NCBI RefSeq assembly: GCF_001425705.1
Contig: NZ_LMDC01000012.1
Span: forward strand, 313,402-377,401
Length of the DNA stretch: 64,000 bases
Reading direction: 5' to 3'
Origin: Pelomonas sp. Root1217
Lineage (GTDB): Bacteria; Pseudomonadota; Gammaproteobacteria; Burkholderiales; Burkholderiaceae_C
Positions 8,062 to 15,052 of the stretch are shown here, piece by piece. The position numbers and the translations under genes were made by a program. How positions within the stretch are numbered: the first letter of the stretch is position 1; every line of letters starts with the position of its first letter. Under the pieces are notes generated by a model. It did no database searches. It had not been told where the DNA came from and saw only the letters and a program-made list of their open reading frames with translations.

Positions 8062-8977
8062 ACGCAAGGTCGTGCTGGTGACCCGCAAGACCCGGCTGGA
8101 GGAACTGATTGCCAGGTACCACACGCTGGGCCAGGCGCGCTTCTACATCGAGCACCTGGGCGCCGACTTCACGGACTACGTGCAGGAGAACCTGGCCTAT
8201 GGCGAGAGCCTTCAGCGGATCAGCGCAACGCTGCGGGAATGGGGGCGCCATCAGGTGCTGGATCGGTCCCTGCTGCCGAACTTTATCTTCGCGCCGGACG
8301 ACATCGTGATCGCGTTGGGGCAGGACGGCCTGGTTGCCAACACGATGAAGTACCTGGAGGGCCAGCCGTTGATCGGTGTGAATCCAGAACCCACGCGCTG
8401 GGACGGCTTGCTGCTGCCCTTCGAGCCTTGTCATCTCGACGCCTTGCTCAGGGACGTGGCGCAGGGACGGCGGCCGACCAAGGCAGTCACCATGGCGCAG
8501 GCCAGCCTGTCCGATGGCCAGATCCTGCGCGGGGTCAATGACTTGTTCATCGGACCGCGCAGCCACACCTCGGCGCTGTATGACATCGCGCTGGGCGACA
8601 GGCACGAGCAGCAGTCGTCATCGGGTGTCATCGTCTCGACCGGCTTGGGGTCCACGGCCTGGTTGAAGAGTGTCATGACGGGATCAATGGCATTGGCGGC
8701 AGCGGCCGGCGCCGGGAGTTCGGGCGCGTACAAGCCCATGGCCTGGGACGCCGATCGCTTGACGTTCGCGGTGCGGGAGCCGTTTCCGACACAGCGCACG
8801 CAGGCCAGCCTGGTCTACGGGCAGGTGACGAAATCAGCGCCACTGCGCCTGCGCTCCAGAATGCCCGAACACGGCGTGATCTTCTCTGACGGCATGGAGG
8901 CGGACTTCATCCGCTTCACCGCCGGCATGGAAGTGACGGTCAGCGTTGCGCCAACCCGAGGGATGTTGGTGACCTGA
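8033..8977 (+). CDS. NAD-kinase-like protein with altered signature motif
   Basis: 314 residues from ATG 8033, which overlaps the end of the SPFH gene. The protein follows the NAD kinase layout: an N-terminal nucleotide-binding half with Ile-Val-Ile-Ala-Leu-Gly-Gln-Asp-Gly (the family has Gly-Gly-Asp-Gly), then Ser-Thr-Gly-Leu-Gly-Ser-Thr-Ala-Trp where NAD kinases have Ser-Thr-Pro-Thr-Gly-Ser-Thr-Ala-Tyr, and a late Ser-Asp-Gly. The key Asp of the GGDG motif is kept but the second Gly is Gln. It could phosphorylate NAD or an ADP-ribose derivative, or be a sensor. A sugar- or lipid-kinase label is less likely. Confidence 0.72.
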   Translation: MEASVAAAGERKVVLVTRKTRLEELIARYHTLGQARFYIEHLGADFTDYVQENLAYGESLQRISATLREWGRHQVLDRSLLPNFIFAPDDIVIALGQDGLVANTMKYLEGQPLIGVNPEPTRWDGLLLPFEPCHLDALLRDVAQGRRPTKAVTMAQASLSDGQILRGVNDLFIGPRSHTSALYDIALGDRHEQQSSSGVIVSTGLGSTAWLKSVMTGSMALAAAAGAGSSGAYKPMAWDADRLTFAVREPFPTQRTQASLVYGQVTKSAPLRLRSRMPEHGVIFSDGMEADFIRFTAGMEVTVSVAPTRGMLVT

Positions 8978-8996
8978 CTCAAAAGAGACGAATGAA

Positions 8997-9548
8997 ATGA
9001 ACTCCAAATCTCAGCTGACAACCGTCAGCAAATTCCTCAGCCTGGTGCTGAGGCACGAGCCACACCGGATTGGTATTGCCCTCGATGAGGCTGGCTGGAC
9101 GTCGGTCGATGAGTTGCTGCGCAAGGCAGCGGCGGCCGGATGCCCGTTCTCCCGCGCAACGCTGGAGGAGGTTGTCGCGAACAGCGACAAGCAGCGCTTC
9201 GCCTTCAGCGAGGACGGCCTGCACATCCGCGCCAACCAAGGCCACTCCATCGAGATCGATCTGGATCTGCCAGTCCTCGAACCGCCGGACATCCTGTTCC
9301 ATGGCACCGCATCGCGGTTCGTCGAGTCGATTCTTAGCAGCGGGCTGGAGCGACGGGAGCGACACCATGTCCATCTGACGCAGCATCGTCAGACGGCGGT
9401 GTCGGTCGGGCAGCGCTATGGCGAACCCGTCATCCTGCGCATCGATGCCCAAGCGATGTTTGCCGAGGGCCACGAGTTCCGTTGTTCCGCCAACGGCGTC
9501 TGGCTGGTAGAAGCCGTTCCGACCAAGTTCATCCAGGTGGAGCCGTGA
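8997..9548 (+). CDS. kptA: RNA 2'-phosphotransferase (Tpt1/KptA)
   Basis: A 183-residue full-length Tpt1. It starts with the winged-helix half carrying Leu-Val-Leu-Arg-His at 16-20 (catalytic R19 and H20), then R67 in Lys-Gln-Arg-Phe, and in the C-terminal ADP-ribosyltransferase-fold half the segment Arg-His-His-Val-His-Leu near 122-127 with its conserved arginine. The expected Arg-His-Arg-Arg set is thus present. The enzyme uses NAD+ to remove an internal RNA 2'-phosphate, giving ADP-ribose 1'',2''-cyclic phosphate and nicotinamide. It sits 19 bp after the NAD-kinase-like gene and overlaps the next gene by GTGA. Internal 2'-phosphates arise from tRNA-ligase-type sealing, linking it to the ligase pair at 2-4 kb. 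Confidence 0.95.
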   Translation: MNSKSQLTTVSKFLSLVLRHEPHRIGIALDEAGWTSVDELLRKAAAAGCPFSRATLEEVVANSDKQRFAFSEDGLHIRANQGHSIEIDLDLPVLEPPDILFHGTASRFVESILSSGLERRERHHVHLTQHRQTAVSVGQRYGEPVILRIDAQAMFAEGHEFRCSANGVWLVEAVPTKFIQVEP

Positions 9549-9913
9549 TCGATACCGTCACCCTGTACCGACCCACCGGTCCCACGGAGCTTGCATTGGT
9601 CGAGGCCGCCGGCCATCGGCGTTGGCCGCCTCGGTTGCCCGACCAACCCATCTTCTATCCGGTGACCAACGAGGCGTATGCCGTCGAAATCGCCCGCGAC
9701 TGGAACGTGGCAGCCAGCGGCGCCGGCTTCGTGACTCGCTTCGAGGTGCGCAAGACCTTCATGGACCGCTATGCCGTCCATCAAGTCGGGGCTGCACATC
9801 ACACCGAGTGGTGGGTGCCGGCAGAAGAATTGGACGCCCTGAACGACAACATCGTCGGCACCATCGAGGTGATCCGACGTTTTCCCGAGAACAACAACGA
9901 AGACCGAACATGA
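9545..9913 (+). CDS. protein of the family labelled ADP-ribosylation/crystallin J1
   Basis: 122 residues from GTG 9545, which overlaps the kptA stop (GTGA), so the two are translationally coupled. The start Val-Thr-Leu-Tyr-Arg-Pro-Thr-Gly-Pro and the block Pro-Pro-Arg-Leu-Pro-Asp-Gln-Pro-Ile-Phe-Tyr-Pro-Val, then Ala-Arg-Asp-Trp-Asn, match a small conserved family usually given that database label. It is not the classical large ADP-ribosylglycohydrolase, and its activity is unknown to me. Its constant association with NAD/ADP-ribose genes here suggests a role in that chemistry. It is followed by the remains of a DUF4291 gene. Confidence 0.7.
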   Translation: MIDTVTLYRPTGPTELALVEAAGHRRWPPRLPDQPIFYPVTNEAYAVEIARDWNVAASGAGFVTRFEVRKTFMDRYAVHQVGAAHHTEWWVPAEELDALNDNIVGTIEVIRRFPENNNEDRT

Positions 9914-10050
9914 AACTGGCTATTGCCCCCACCTCCAGCAGGCCACCGAATGGCCAGGAGAAGACGAGCACATCCTCGCCCACCACGACGACACCAGCGT
10001 TGTGGTCTATCGGGCCTACCGCCCGGCCAGCAGCGCCCAAGCAACAAGAG
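9910..10050 (+). pseudogene. truncated, frameshifted DUF4291 gene
   Basis: From ATG 9910 the frame gives Met-Lys-Leu-Ala-Ile-Ala. After a shift near 9924-9930 the neighbouring frame reads Gln-Ala-Thr-Glu-Trp-Pro-Gly, then Glu-His-Ile-Leu-Ala-His-His-Asp-Asp and Val-Val-Val-Tyr-Arg-Ala-Tyr-Arg-Pro-Ala, the typical N-terminus of DUF4291 proteins. The rest (normally about 200 residues) is missing. It begins 4 bases before the end of the preceding gene, so it was probably the last gene of the kptA operon. Confidence 0.6.
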
Positions 10051-10171
10051 CACTTACGCGGTGGCCGACGTACAGGTCATGGTCTGACCGACCGTGGGTA
10101 CGAAGCCCAGGACGAACCGCCTGCCAAGCGACCATCTGGTTGCTACGTCGCCTTTGGGCATCCCTTCTCTT

Positions 10172-10996
10172 TCATCCAAACAGATCGCCGTTTTCCGGCC
10201 CTTTGATCTCGGGCCCTTTGTCGGGCTTCGGCTTCGGCCGCTTACGTCTGGCGTTCAGCTCGCGAGCCGCGGGATCGGCTGCAGCCTCTCGCCACTCGTC
10301 AACAAACATGTCAGGCTCCGACTCCCAGTCGGCTGGCTCCGCCAGCGGCTTCCAAGGTGCTGGCGCCGGCTCGGCCTGAAGCAGATCCGCTGGGAACTGC
10401 CTGATGAAGTCGCCTGCCTTGTCGATGGGGCAATTCAGCCAAGCGTCCTGATCCTCCGGGCGCAGAAACACCGGCATCCTCTTCTCGTCGCCAGGCGGGT
10501 TGAAGCGGCTGAAGATTGCATGGCCGTCTGCGTTGACGGTCAGCATCGTGAAGGACAGGATCTCCTCCCCTTGCGGGCCAATCCACACGCCCCACAGGCC
10601 GGCCGCGCAAAGCGGATCGCCGTTGTTGCGCTTGACGGCCCATCGCACGGGGTCTCCAGTCTCGTAGCACCACTCGAAGCCCCTTTCGATGGGGATCATG
10701 CAGCGGTTACCGGCAAACCAGGCGGCCTTGAAGGCGCGCTTCTCGCGCATCGTCTCGGACTTGCAGTTGTATGTCTTGCGGCCGAAGGCCAGGTCCGGCG
10801 CAAACTCAGGCAGGTAGCCGAAGAAGCCGAGTTGGGCCTGCGCGACAACAAGCTCGGCCTTGTCTTCAGCGCGGATGAAGAAGGCCTTCAGCCCGGGAAA
10901 CGCCGACTCGGGCGGTTCAACGTCTGACGGCCTGGACACACCGAAGTGCGCCATCAGGCGGTCGTCCATCGTGACGGGCTCGTAGTTTGAGCACAT
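10172..10996 (-). CDS. SOS response-associated peptidase (YedK/HMCES family)
   Basis: 274 residues starting Met-Cys-Ser-Asn-Tyr-Glu, so after Met removal Cys2 becomes the N-terminal nucleophile that crosslinks abasic sites in single-stranded DNA. The start at 10996 is fixed by this motif; an upstream Met at 11029 would bury it. Tyr-Asn-Cys-Lys-Ser-Glu-Thr and Gly-Phe-Glu-Trp match the conserved Asn and Glu positions. Where YedK has His before Arg-Met-Pro, this protein reads Glu-Lys-Arg-Met-Pro, a divergent variant. The C-terminal 60 residues are basic and proline-rich. A small gene lies 57 bp upstream on the same strand. Confidence 0.9.
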   Translation of the reverse strand: MCSNYEPVTMDDRLMAHFGVSRPSDVEPPESAFPGLKAFFIRAEDKAELVVAQAQLGFFGYLPEFAPDLAFGRKTYNCKSETMREKRAFKAAWFAGNRCMIPIERGFEWCYETGDPVRWAVKRNNGDPLCAAGLWGVWIGPQGEEILSFTMLTVNADGHAIFSRFNPPGDEKRMPVFLRPEDQDAWLNCPIDKAGDFIRQFPADLLQAEPAPAPWKPLAEPADWESEPDMFVDEWREAAADPAARELNARRKRPKPKPDKGPEIKGPENGDLFG

Positions 10997-11053
10997 GGCT
11001 GTCCGGTCGGGCAAGGTCGGTGCAGCCAAGCCTAATCGAACTGCGGAAAGACT

Positions 11054-11353
11054 TTAGATTTCCGCTGAAGCCACCTGACCTGTTGGCGCGACGGACTCGG
11101 CGTGACGGCAACTCCAGGCCACAGCCGAGAACTTGCCCTTGGGGCGGGTGTACCGGTACTTCCTGAAGGTCAGCCGCACTCGGCCGAGCCAGCCGGCGTC
11201 CACCTCAACGCGAATCTCGTCGTCATGCACCACTGCCGCATCGGGCAGCAGGCATTGGGCCTTCCCGACGTACTCGCTAGGCACGCGGCCCAGGATGCCG
11301 TTGTCGACGAGCGTGGATGGGAGAGGGGTGATGTGTTCGGGGGCTTCAGTCAT
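11054..11353 (-). CDS. conserved-looking hypothetical protein
   Basis: A 99-residue frame from ATG 11353 (an in-frame Met upstream at 11374 is also possible). The C-terminal half is rich in aromatic and basic residues (Arg-Lys-Tyr-Arg-Tyr-Thr-Arg-Pro-Lys-Gly-Lys-Phe), suggesting a small nucleic-acid-binding fold, but no family was recognised. It lies 57 bp upstream of the YedK-like gene and probably shares its transcript. Confidence 0.5.
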   Translation of the reverse strand: MTEAPEHITPLPSTLVDNGILGRVPSEYVGKAQCLLPDAAVVHDDEIRVEVDAGWLGRVRLTFRKYRYTRPKGKFSAVAWSCRHAESVAPTGQVASAEI

Positions 11354-11395
11354 GGCGCAATGCTGCCCAAGCATCGGCTCACTGGATGAGCCAGC

Positions 11396-11548
11396 CGCGC
11401 CTAGAGCTTGACTGGAGAGTGGTCGAAATAGCCCAGCTCAGCCCACAGATTGCGAGCTTCCTTGTAGAGACGGTGCACCGCGCTGGCACCCAGTTCAGCG
11501 CGCAACCCTCGCCTCGCGAGCCTCGAAGGCCATAGGCGTCTTGGCGAT
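11396..11548 (-). repeat. duplicated 3' end of the triple-repeat protein gene (copy 1, broken)
   Basis: About 150 bp nearly identical to 13576-13728, which is the 3' end of the gene at 13580-14473. This copy has one extra base near 11506 (AACCCTCGCC versus AACTCTGCC) that breaks the frame, and it ends abruptly at about 11548 with unrelated sequence following. Confidence 0.85.
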
Positions 11549-11734
11549 CACCAGACAGAGAGCTACAAACTATTGGGACTGCTACTCCCGGCGCGGCTTC
11601 CGTTCGCTACAAATTTACCCCGCAATCACAGCCTTGAACGCGATCGACGCGATGCCCCAATCCGTGTAGACGTCATCAACATGGGTTCACGGACCGCTTC
11701 GCGTCACCGCGACCGAAGCAATTGACGAAGCCGT
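11549..11734. other. short gap between the repeat fragment and the IS66 fragment
   Basis: No gene or clear insertion-sequence end was recognised here. Confidence 0.35.
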
Positions 11735-11935
11735 ACCAACGTCGGTTCGGCGGCTCCCTGCGCCACGTTGGCGGCCAGGTCCGGCCAGACTGGCGCGGCG
11801 CTGGAGCCGCTGTACGAGCTGACAAGCGCTTCATCCTCAGTTGCCGTGTGGTGCACGCCGACGAGACGCCAGTGGCCCCGCTGGACCCGGCCGCGGGCAA
11901 GACGCGCAGGGCCTACGGTGAGTTTTGGGGACGGC
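11735..11935 (+). mobile_element. IS66-family transposase (TnpC) internal fragment
   Basis: Two frames together give Ala-Ala-Leu-Glu-Pro-Leu-Tyr-Glu-Leu-Thr, then Val-Val-His-Ala-Asp-Glu-Thr-Pro-Val and Gly-Lys-Thr-Arg-Arg-Ala-Tyr, the segment around the first catalytic Asp of IS66 transposases. There is an internal frameshift and both ends are missing, so it is a dead remnant. Confidence 0.75.
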
Positions 11936-11970
11936 AGGTACAAAGGAGCAGGAGCAGTTGAAAGCGATGC

Positions 11971-12633
11971 ATGGACAACACGACCAAGGAATGGTTTGAC
12001 CCCTCGACCGTCAAGGTCGAACGCACTGCGGACGTTGAAGGGTGGCAAACAGACGAAGAGCTTGTGCGACTGTCAGGAGCCCCCAAGGGCAGCGTTCTGC
12101 GCGTATCGGTCAACGACAAAGGCGCCATCGAGCTACGCGTGTCGAACCCATCCGTCCTTGGCGAGGACATGGTCAGAGTGCTGGTGCAAGAAGCGGATGG
12201 CTTTGCTTTTCACATTGTGAATGCGGTGTTTGTCCTCAAGGAGGAGCTGCTCGCCCGCGGGATTGGCCCTCGCAGCGTCACCATCGAGCTATTGCAGGCG
12301 AAAGCGTTGGGCTACATCACCCGCGTGAAAACGTGGGCGATTGGCAATCGTGCAACTTTCGAGGGAGAACCGCCCCTAAGGGGGTACTACGTGTGGCCGC
12401 TGATGGGCTTTGACGCTCCGGTGCCTGCCGAGTTGCTAACGCACCCAGGACTGCCACCGGCGCTGCCGGAACCACCCACACTGCAGGGTCTGTTTGAAAC
12501 TGAGGCGGGCGAAGGGTTCTGGCTCAAGCACGGGGACTCTCTTTGGGTCGAATTCGACCTCCGTGAAGGATCAACGAGCTGGAAAAGGCTCGCTCGCTAT
12601 ACTTCAGAACGCAACATCGACGTGCAACCATGA
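11971..12633 (+). CDS. hypothetical protein, first gene of a two-gene operon
   Basis: A 220-residue soluble protein, acidic to neutral, with no signal peptide or membrane helix. The middle (about 70-150) reads like an alpha/beta domain (Phe-Val-Leu-Lys-Glu-Glu-Leu-Leu-Ala-Arg-Gly-Ile-Gly-Pro, then Leu-Gly-Tyr-Ile-Thr-Arg-Val), loosely like an acetyltransferase core, but no acetyl-CoA loop is certain. The stop overlaps the next start by ATGA, so the genes are translationally coupled. They lie just after an IS66 scrap and end at a strong terminator. No function is proposed. Confidence 0.7.
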   Translation: MDNTTKEWFDPSTVKVERTADVEGWQTDEELVRLSGAPKGSVLRVSVNDKGAIELRVSNPSVLGEDMVRVLVQEADGFAFHIVNAVFVLKEELLARGIGPRSVTIELLQAKALGYITRVKTWAIGNRATFEGEPPLRGYYVWPLMGFDAPVPAELLTHPGLPPALPEPPTLQGLFETEAGEGFWLKHGDSLWVEFDLREGSTSWKRLARYTSERNIDVQP

Positions 12634-12905
12634 GCGCACTGGACATTCTCCGCCGCATCACCAAGCCGATGACGGATGCCGAGTCGGTGGCGATGGTGCG
12701 CACGCAGTACGGCGTCGGCCGCGAGAACGTCAGCAATGGCGACTTGGTGGCCGTTCAACGAGCCAGGGAAGTGCTCGCTCGACGCACGGGCAAGAACACC
12801 ACCGTTGCAGTCAACGCCATCAAGGTCAAGGGTGCTCGGAGCAAGGGCGTGACCGTTGGGGCGAAGGCCAAGCCTGGCATCAAAAAGCTTCGCGCAGCAC
12901 GGTAA
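12630..12905 (+). CDS. small basic hypothetical protein
   Basis: 91 residues. The N-terminal half is helical (Asp-Ile-Leu-Arg-Arg-Ile-Thr-Lys-Pro-Met-Thr-Asp-Ala-Glu-Ser) and the C-terminal half is strongly basic (Val-Lys-Gly-Ala-Arg-Ser-Lys-Gly, ending Lys-Lys-Leu-Arg-Ala-Ala-Arg). It is coupled to the preceding gene by an ATGA overlap and followed 20 bp later by a rho-independent terminator. The basic tail suggests binding to nucleic acid or to the acidic partner, as in small two-gene modules, but this is inference. Confidence 0.65.
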   Translation: MSALDILRRITKPMTDAESVAMVRTQYGVGRENVSNGDLVAVQRAREVLARRTGKNTTVAVNAIKVKGARSKGVTVGAKAKPGIKKLRAAR

Positions 12906-12925
12906 CCACCGATTCGATTAAACCC

Positions 12926-12953
12926 AGAAGGGGCAGTTTGCGCTGCCCCTTCT
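12926..12953 (+). terminator. rho-independent terminator
   Basis: A perfect 11-bp stem, AGAAGGGGCAG (12926-12936) and CTGCCCCTTCT (12943-12953), with a six-base loop, placed 20 bp after the stop at 12905. The following T run is short. Confidence 0.85.
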
Positions 12954-12959
12954 TCCATA

Positions 12960-13217
12960 TGAACCCGGCTCATCCGCCGTCGCTGGTCCAGCACCCGCAG
13001 TAGCGTCGGTCTGCCAACGTGTGGTCGCTTGGCAAGGACCCGTGGCCGTCATACTGGAAAGCGTCGAAGGCTCACCAGCCCCGGTGGCCACCTAAAGCGC
13101 CCCACTTATGGCCACCGGGGCAACTGGCGTCAGCCACTTCAGCTTCGATCCCACCGCCGTATGCGGCCGGACAAGTCACCTTGACGTCCGGTAGGCAGTC
13201 GTCGAGCTGGTGGCCCG
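12960..13217. other. spacer with possible insertion-sequence end
   Basis: No gene was seen. The segment TGGCCACCTAAAGCGCCCCA near 13085 followed by CTTATGGCCACC resembles terminal sequence of IS21-type elements, but no transposase frame is present. Confidence 0.3.
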
Positions 13218-13480
13218 TCAGACCGGGTGAGCGGCCAGCGTGTGTGCACGAACACCTTCGATCTCGTCGTCCCACGTGGCAAGGATCGTCGCCCCTGAGT
13301 CGACCCTGGAGGCATCGTCAGGATTTTTCACGCTGACGGGAAAGACATGGTCGCAGCCGGCGCACTTGAGCACCCAGCCGCCGGATTCGTTGGTGCCGCC
13401 AGGCCATCGACCGACCGAAATGTGGATGGCTTCTCACAGCTCGGGCACTTCACGACCTCATTGCGATGGACGACGTCCAT
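13218..13480 (-). pseudogene. frameshifted zinc-ribbon-like small protein gene
   Basis: From ATG 13480 the frame reads Met-Asp-Val-Val-His-Arg-Asn-Glu-Val-Val-Lys-Cys-Pro-Ser-Cys. After a one-base shift near 13427 the neighbouring frame continues Gly-Gly-Trp-Val-Leu-Lys-Cys-Ala-Gly-Cys-Asp-His-Val-Phe, then an acidic tail to a stop at 13218. Two CxxC pairs in one logical protein of about 85 residues point to a zinc ribbon. The shift makes it a likely pseudogene. A sequencing error is the alternative. Confidence 0.5.
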
Positions 13481-13575
13481 ATGGCTGCTCCCTCACGGCC
13501 TTGGTGGCCGCCATTGTTCACTCGAATGACGGATTTCATCATTCGTTGAAAACGGATTTTTGGTGAAAGCCAGGC

Positions 13576-13728
13576 GCGCCTAGAGCTTGACTGGAGAGTG
13601 GTCGAAATAGCCCAGCTCAGCCCACAGATTGCGAGCTTCCTTGTAGAGACGGTGCACCGCGCTGGCACCCAATTCAGCGCGCAACTCTGCCTCGCGAGCC
13701 TCGAAGGCCGTAGGCGTCTTGGCGACCC
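13576..13728 (-). repeat. direct repeat, intact copy at the 3' end of the triple-repeat gene
   Basis: About 150 bp matching 11396-11548 in the same orientation, 2.18 kb apart. This copy keeps the reading frame. Confidence 0.85.
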
Positions 13729-14473
13729 AGCCCATTTCGTCCTCGCCGATCTCGGTATAGACGTAGCTGATTGCGAGCCCGTTGGCGTGCAACGCGTCCG
13801 GCAGCCCGAGCCCTTCGTCTTCGCCCACCTTCCACTGCGAGCGCCAAGACACGACCTTGCAGGGCAACGAGCCATACGCGCGCTCGGCTGAAAAGGGGTC
13901 GTCATCCTTGTGCCCCCATTCGTGCCACAGCTGCAGAGCCTCCATGCAGAGCCGCGTCTCCAGCGCAGCCGAAGCCTCCGGACCAAGCCCCAGCTTCAAG
14001 CGCCGACGCTCATCTCCAAAGTCGTCCGACACCATCGAGCACCAGATATGCCGATCCTCCTCGTCCTTCACCGTGAAGACCGCGATGCCCAGACCGGACG
14101 AGTGCACCGCTTGCGCCAGCGCGTTTTCATCGACATCGAGAACCCACTGCTGGCGCCAGTCATCAGCGCTCAAGGCGGGCGCGCGACGTGAGGAATCGTT
14201 GGTGTAGCCAAGCTCGCCCCAAAGCGCCCTGGCCTGGCGATGTAGTTCGCGCCAGAACGCGCGGAACGCCTCTTCGCCCATCTCCTCGGACAGCTCAAGG
14301 ACGCGACTCTCAGAAATCTCCGCATCGAATAGCACCCATCCAGGCGTCCCTGCGTTGTCGATGGCGTCGTATTCGAACTGAATGCACCACCCGCAGCGGT
14401 GCCAGGCCGTCGGCAGCGGCTTGCTGTCCTCCCTGATTTCCCATTGCGCGCGCCAGGAGGCATCGGTTTCCAT
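13580..14473 (-). CDS. hypothetical protein made of three copies of a ~95-residue repeat
   Basis: 297 residues from ATG 14473. Three successive units start Ser-Trp-Arg-Ala-Gln-Trp, Asp-Trp-Arg-Gln-Gln-Trp and Ser-Trp-Arg-Ser-Gln-Trp. Each ends Ala-Leu-Trp-Gly-Glu-Leu-Gly-Tyr, Gln-Leu-Trp-His-Glu-Trp-Gly-His or Asn-Leu-Trp-Ala-Glu-Leu-Gly-Tyr. Between these are a predicted beta part with aromatic residues and two acidic helices. There is no signal peptide. I do not recognise the repeat. The promoter region contains a LexA-box-like sequence shared with the divergent gene at 14563, so SOS control is possible. The last ~150 bp of the gene are duplicated 2.2 kb away. Confidence 0.8.
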   Translation of the reverse strand: METDASWRAQWEIREDSKPLPTAWHRCGWCIQFEYDAIDNAGTPGWVLFDAEISESRVLELSEEMGEEAFRAFWRELHRQARALWGELGYTNDSSRRAPALSADDWRQQWVLDVDENALAQAVHSSGLGIAVFTVKDEEDRHIWCSMVSDDFGDERRRLKLGLGPEASAALETRLCMEALQLWHEWGHKDDDPFSAERAYGSLPCKVVSWRSQWKVGEDEGLGLPDALHANGLAISYVYTEIGEDEMGWVAKTPTAFEAREAELRAELGASAVHRLYKEARNLWAELGYFDHSPVKL

Positions 14474-14507
14474 GAGCGGCTCCGAGTTCGTTTGTGATGC
14501 CTCAGAA

Positions 14508-14527
14508 TACTGTACAAATAAACAGCA
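14508..14527. promoter_or_regulatory. LexA (SOS) box between divergent unknown genes
   Basis: CTGT (14510-14513), eight bases ACAAATAA, then ACAG (14522-14525), flanked by TA on the left. This fits the CTGT-N8-ACAG LexA consensus used in beta- and gammaproteobacteria. It lies 35 bp from the 14473 start and 36 bp from the 14563 start. Confidence 0.75.
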
Positions 14528-14562
14528 TTCAACACCGCCGATCTGGAAGGAAAACATACAGC

Positions 14563-14973
14563 ATGTGGGTGGACGCAATTCAGACGAGGCAGCACGGGCG
14601 CAAGCTGCCGCAGGAATCGCTAGAAGCCCTGGTCCCGGTTCGCGGGCGCCTGTGGGTGACCGTAATGCGCGGTTGGGCCGAGAACGGCGAACGTCGGCCC
14701 ATGACAGCGTCCCTGCTTGGCGTCCGCGGCGGCCCAGAGGTGCGCTGGCGCCAGCTCGACAGGGCCAGGGTCAAGATCCGTGACGGCCAAATCATGGTGC
14801 TGGGGTACGAGGACCACGGCTTCAGTGCCAAAAGCCCCAAGCCTGTTCCTCAGGTCTGGTGGTGCGATCCCGTTCGCGATCCTGTCGATGAGCAGGAGGG
14901 CAGAGCGAAAGCCAAATTCCCACCTACGTTAGGCAAGGCCAGACTCGCAGCGCTGAACTCGCCAGGCGGCTGA
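14563..14973 (+). CDS. hypothetical protein, possibly SOS-regulated
   Basis: 136 residues from ATG 14563, with AAGGAAAA about 10 bases upstream. The longer reading from 14494 would run through the LexA box and is less likely. The N-terminal half is basic (Arg-Gln-His-Gly-Arg-Lys-Leu-Pro, then Val-Arg-Gly-Arg-Leu-Trp-Val-Thr-Val-Met-Arg). A beta-rich middle contains Arg-Trp-Arg-Gln-Leu and Ile-Met-Val-Leu-Gly-Tyr, so a small DNA- or protein-binding barrel is possible. No family was recognised. Confidence 0.6.
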   Translation: MWVDAIQTRQHGRKLPQESLEALVPVRGRLWVTVMRGWAENGERRPMTASLLGVRGGPEVRWRQLDRARVKIRDGQIMVLGYEDHGFSAKSPKPVPQVWWCDPVRDPVDEQEGRAKAKFPPTLGKARLAALNSPGG

Positions 14974-15052
14974 CATGACCAGAGTTGGTTGCGCGCCCAT
15001 CAGGAGGCGCGCCGATTGCCGAATGTCCCGTCCCTTGCCTTCAGGAGGCCTG

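Noticed and set aside
7270..8124. 284-residue minus-strand open frame
   Set aside because: Antisense to the SPFH gene, arising from its high-GC coiled-coil coding.
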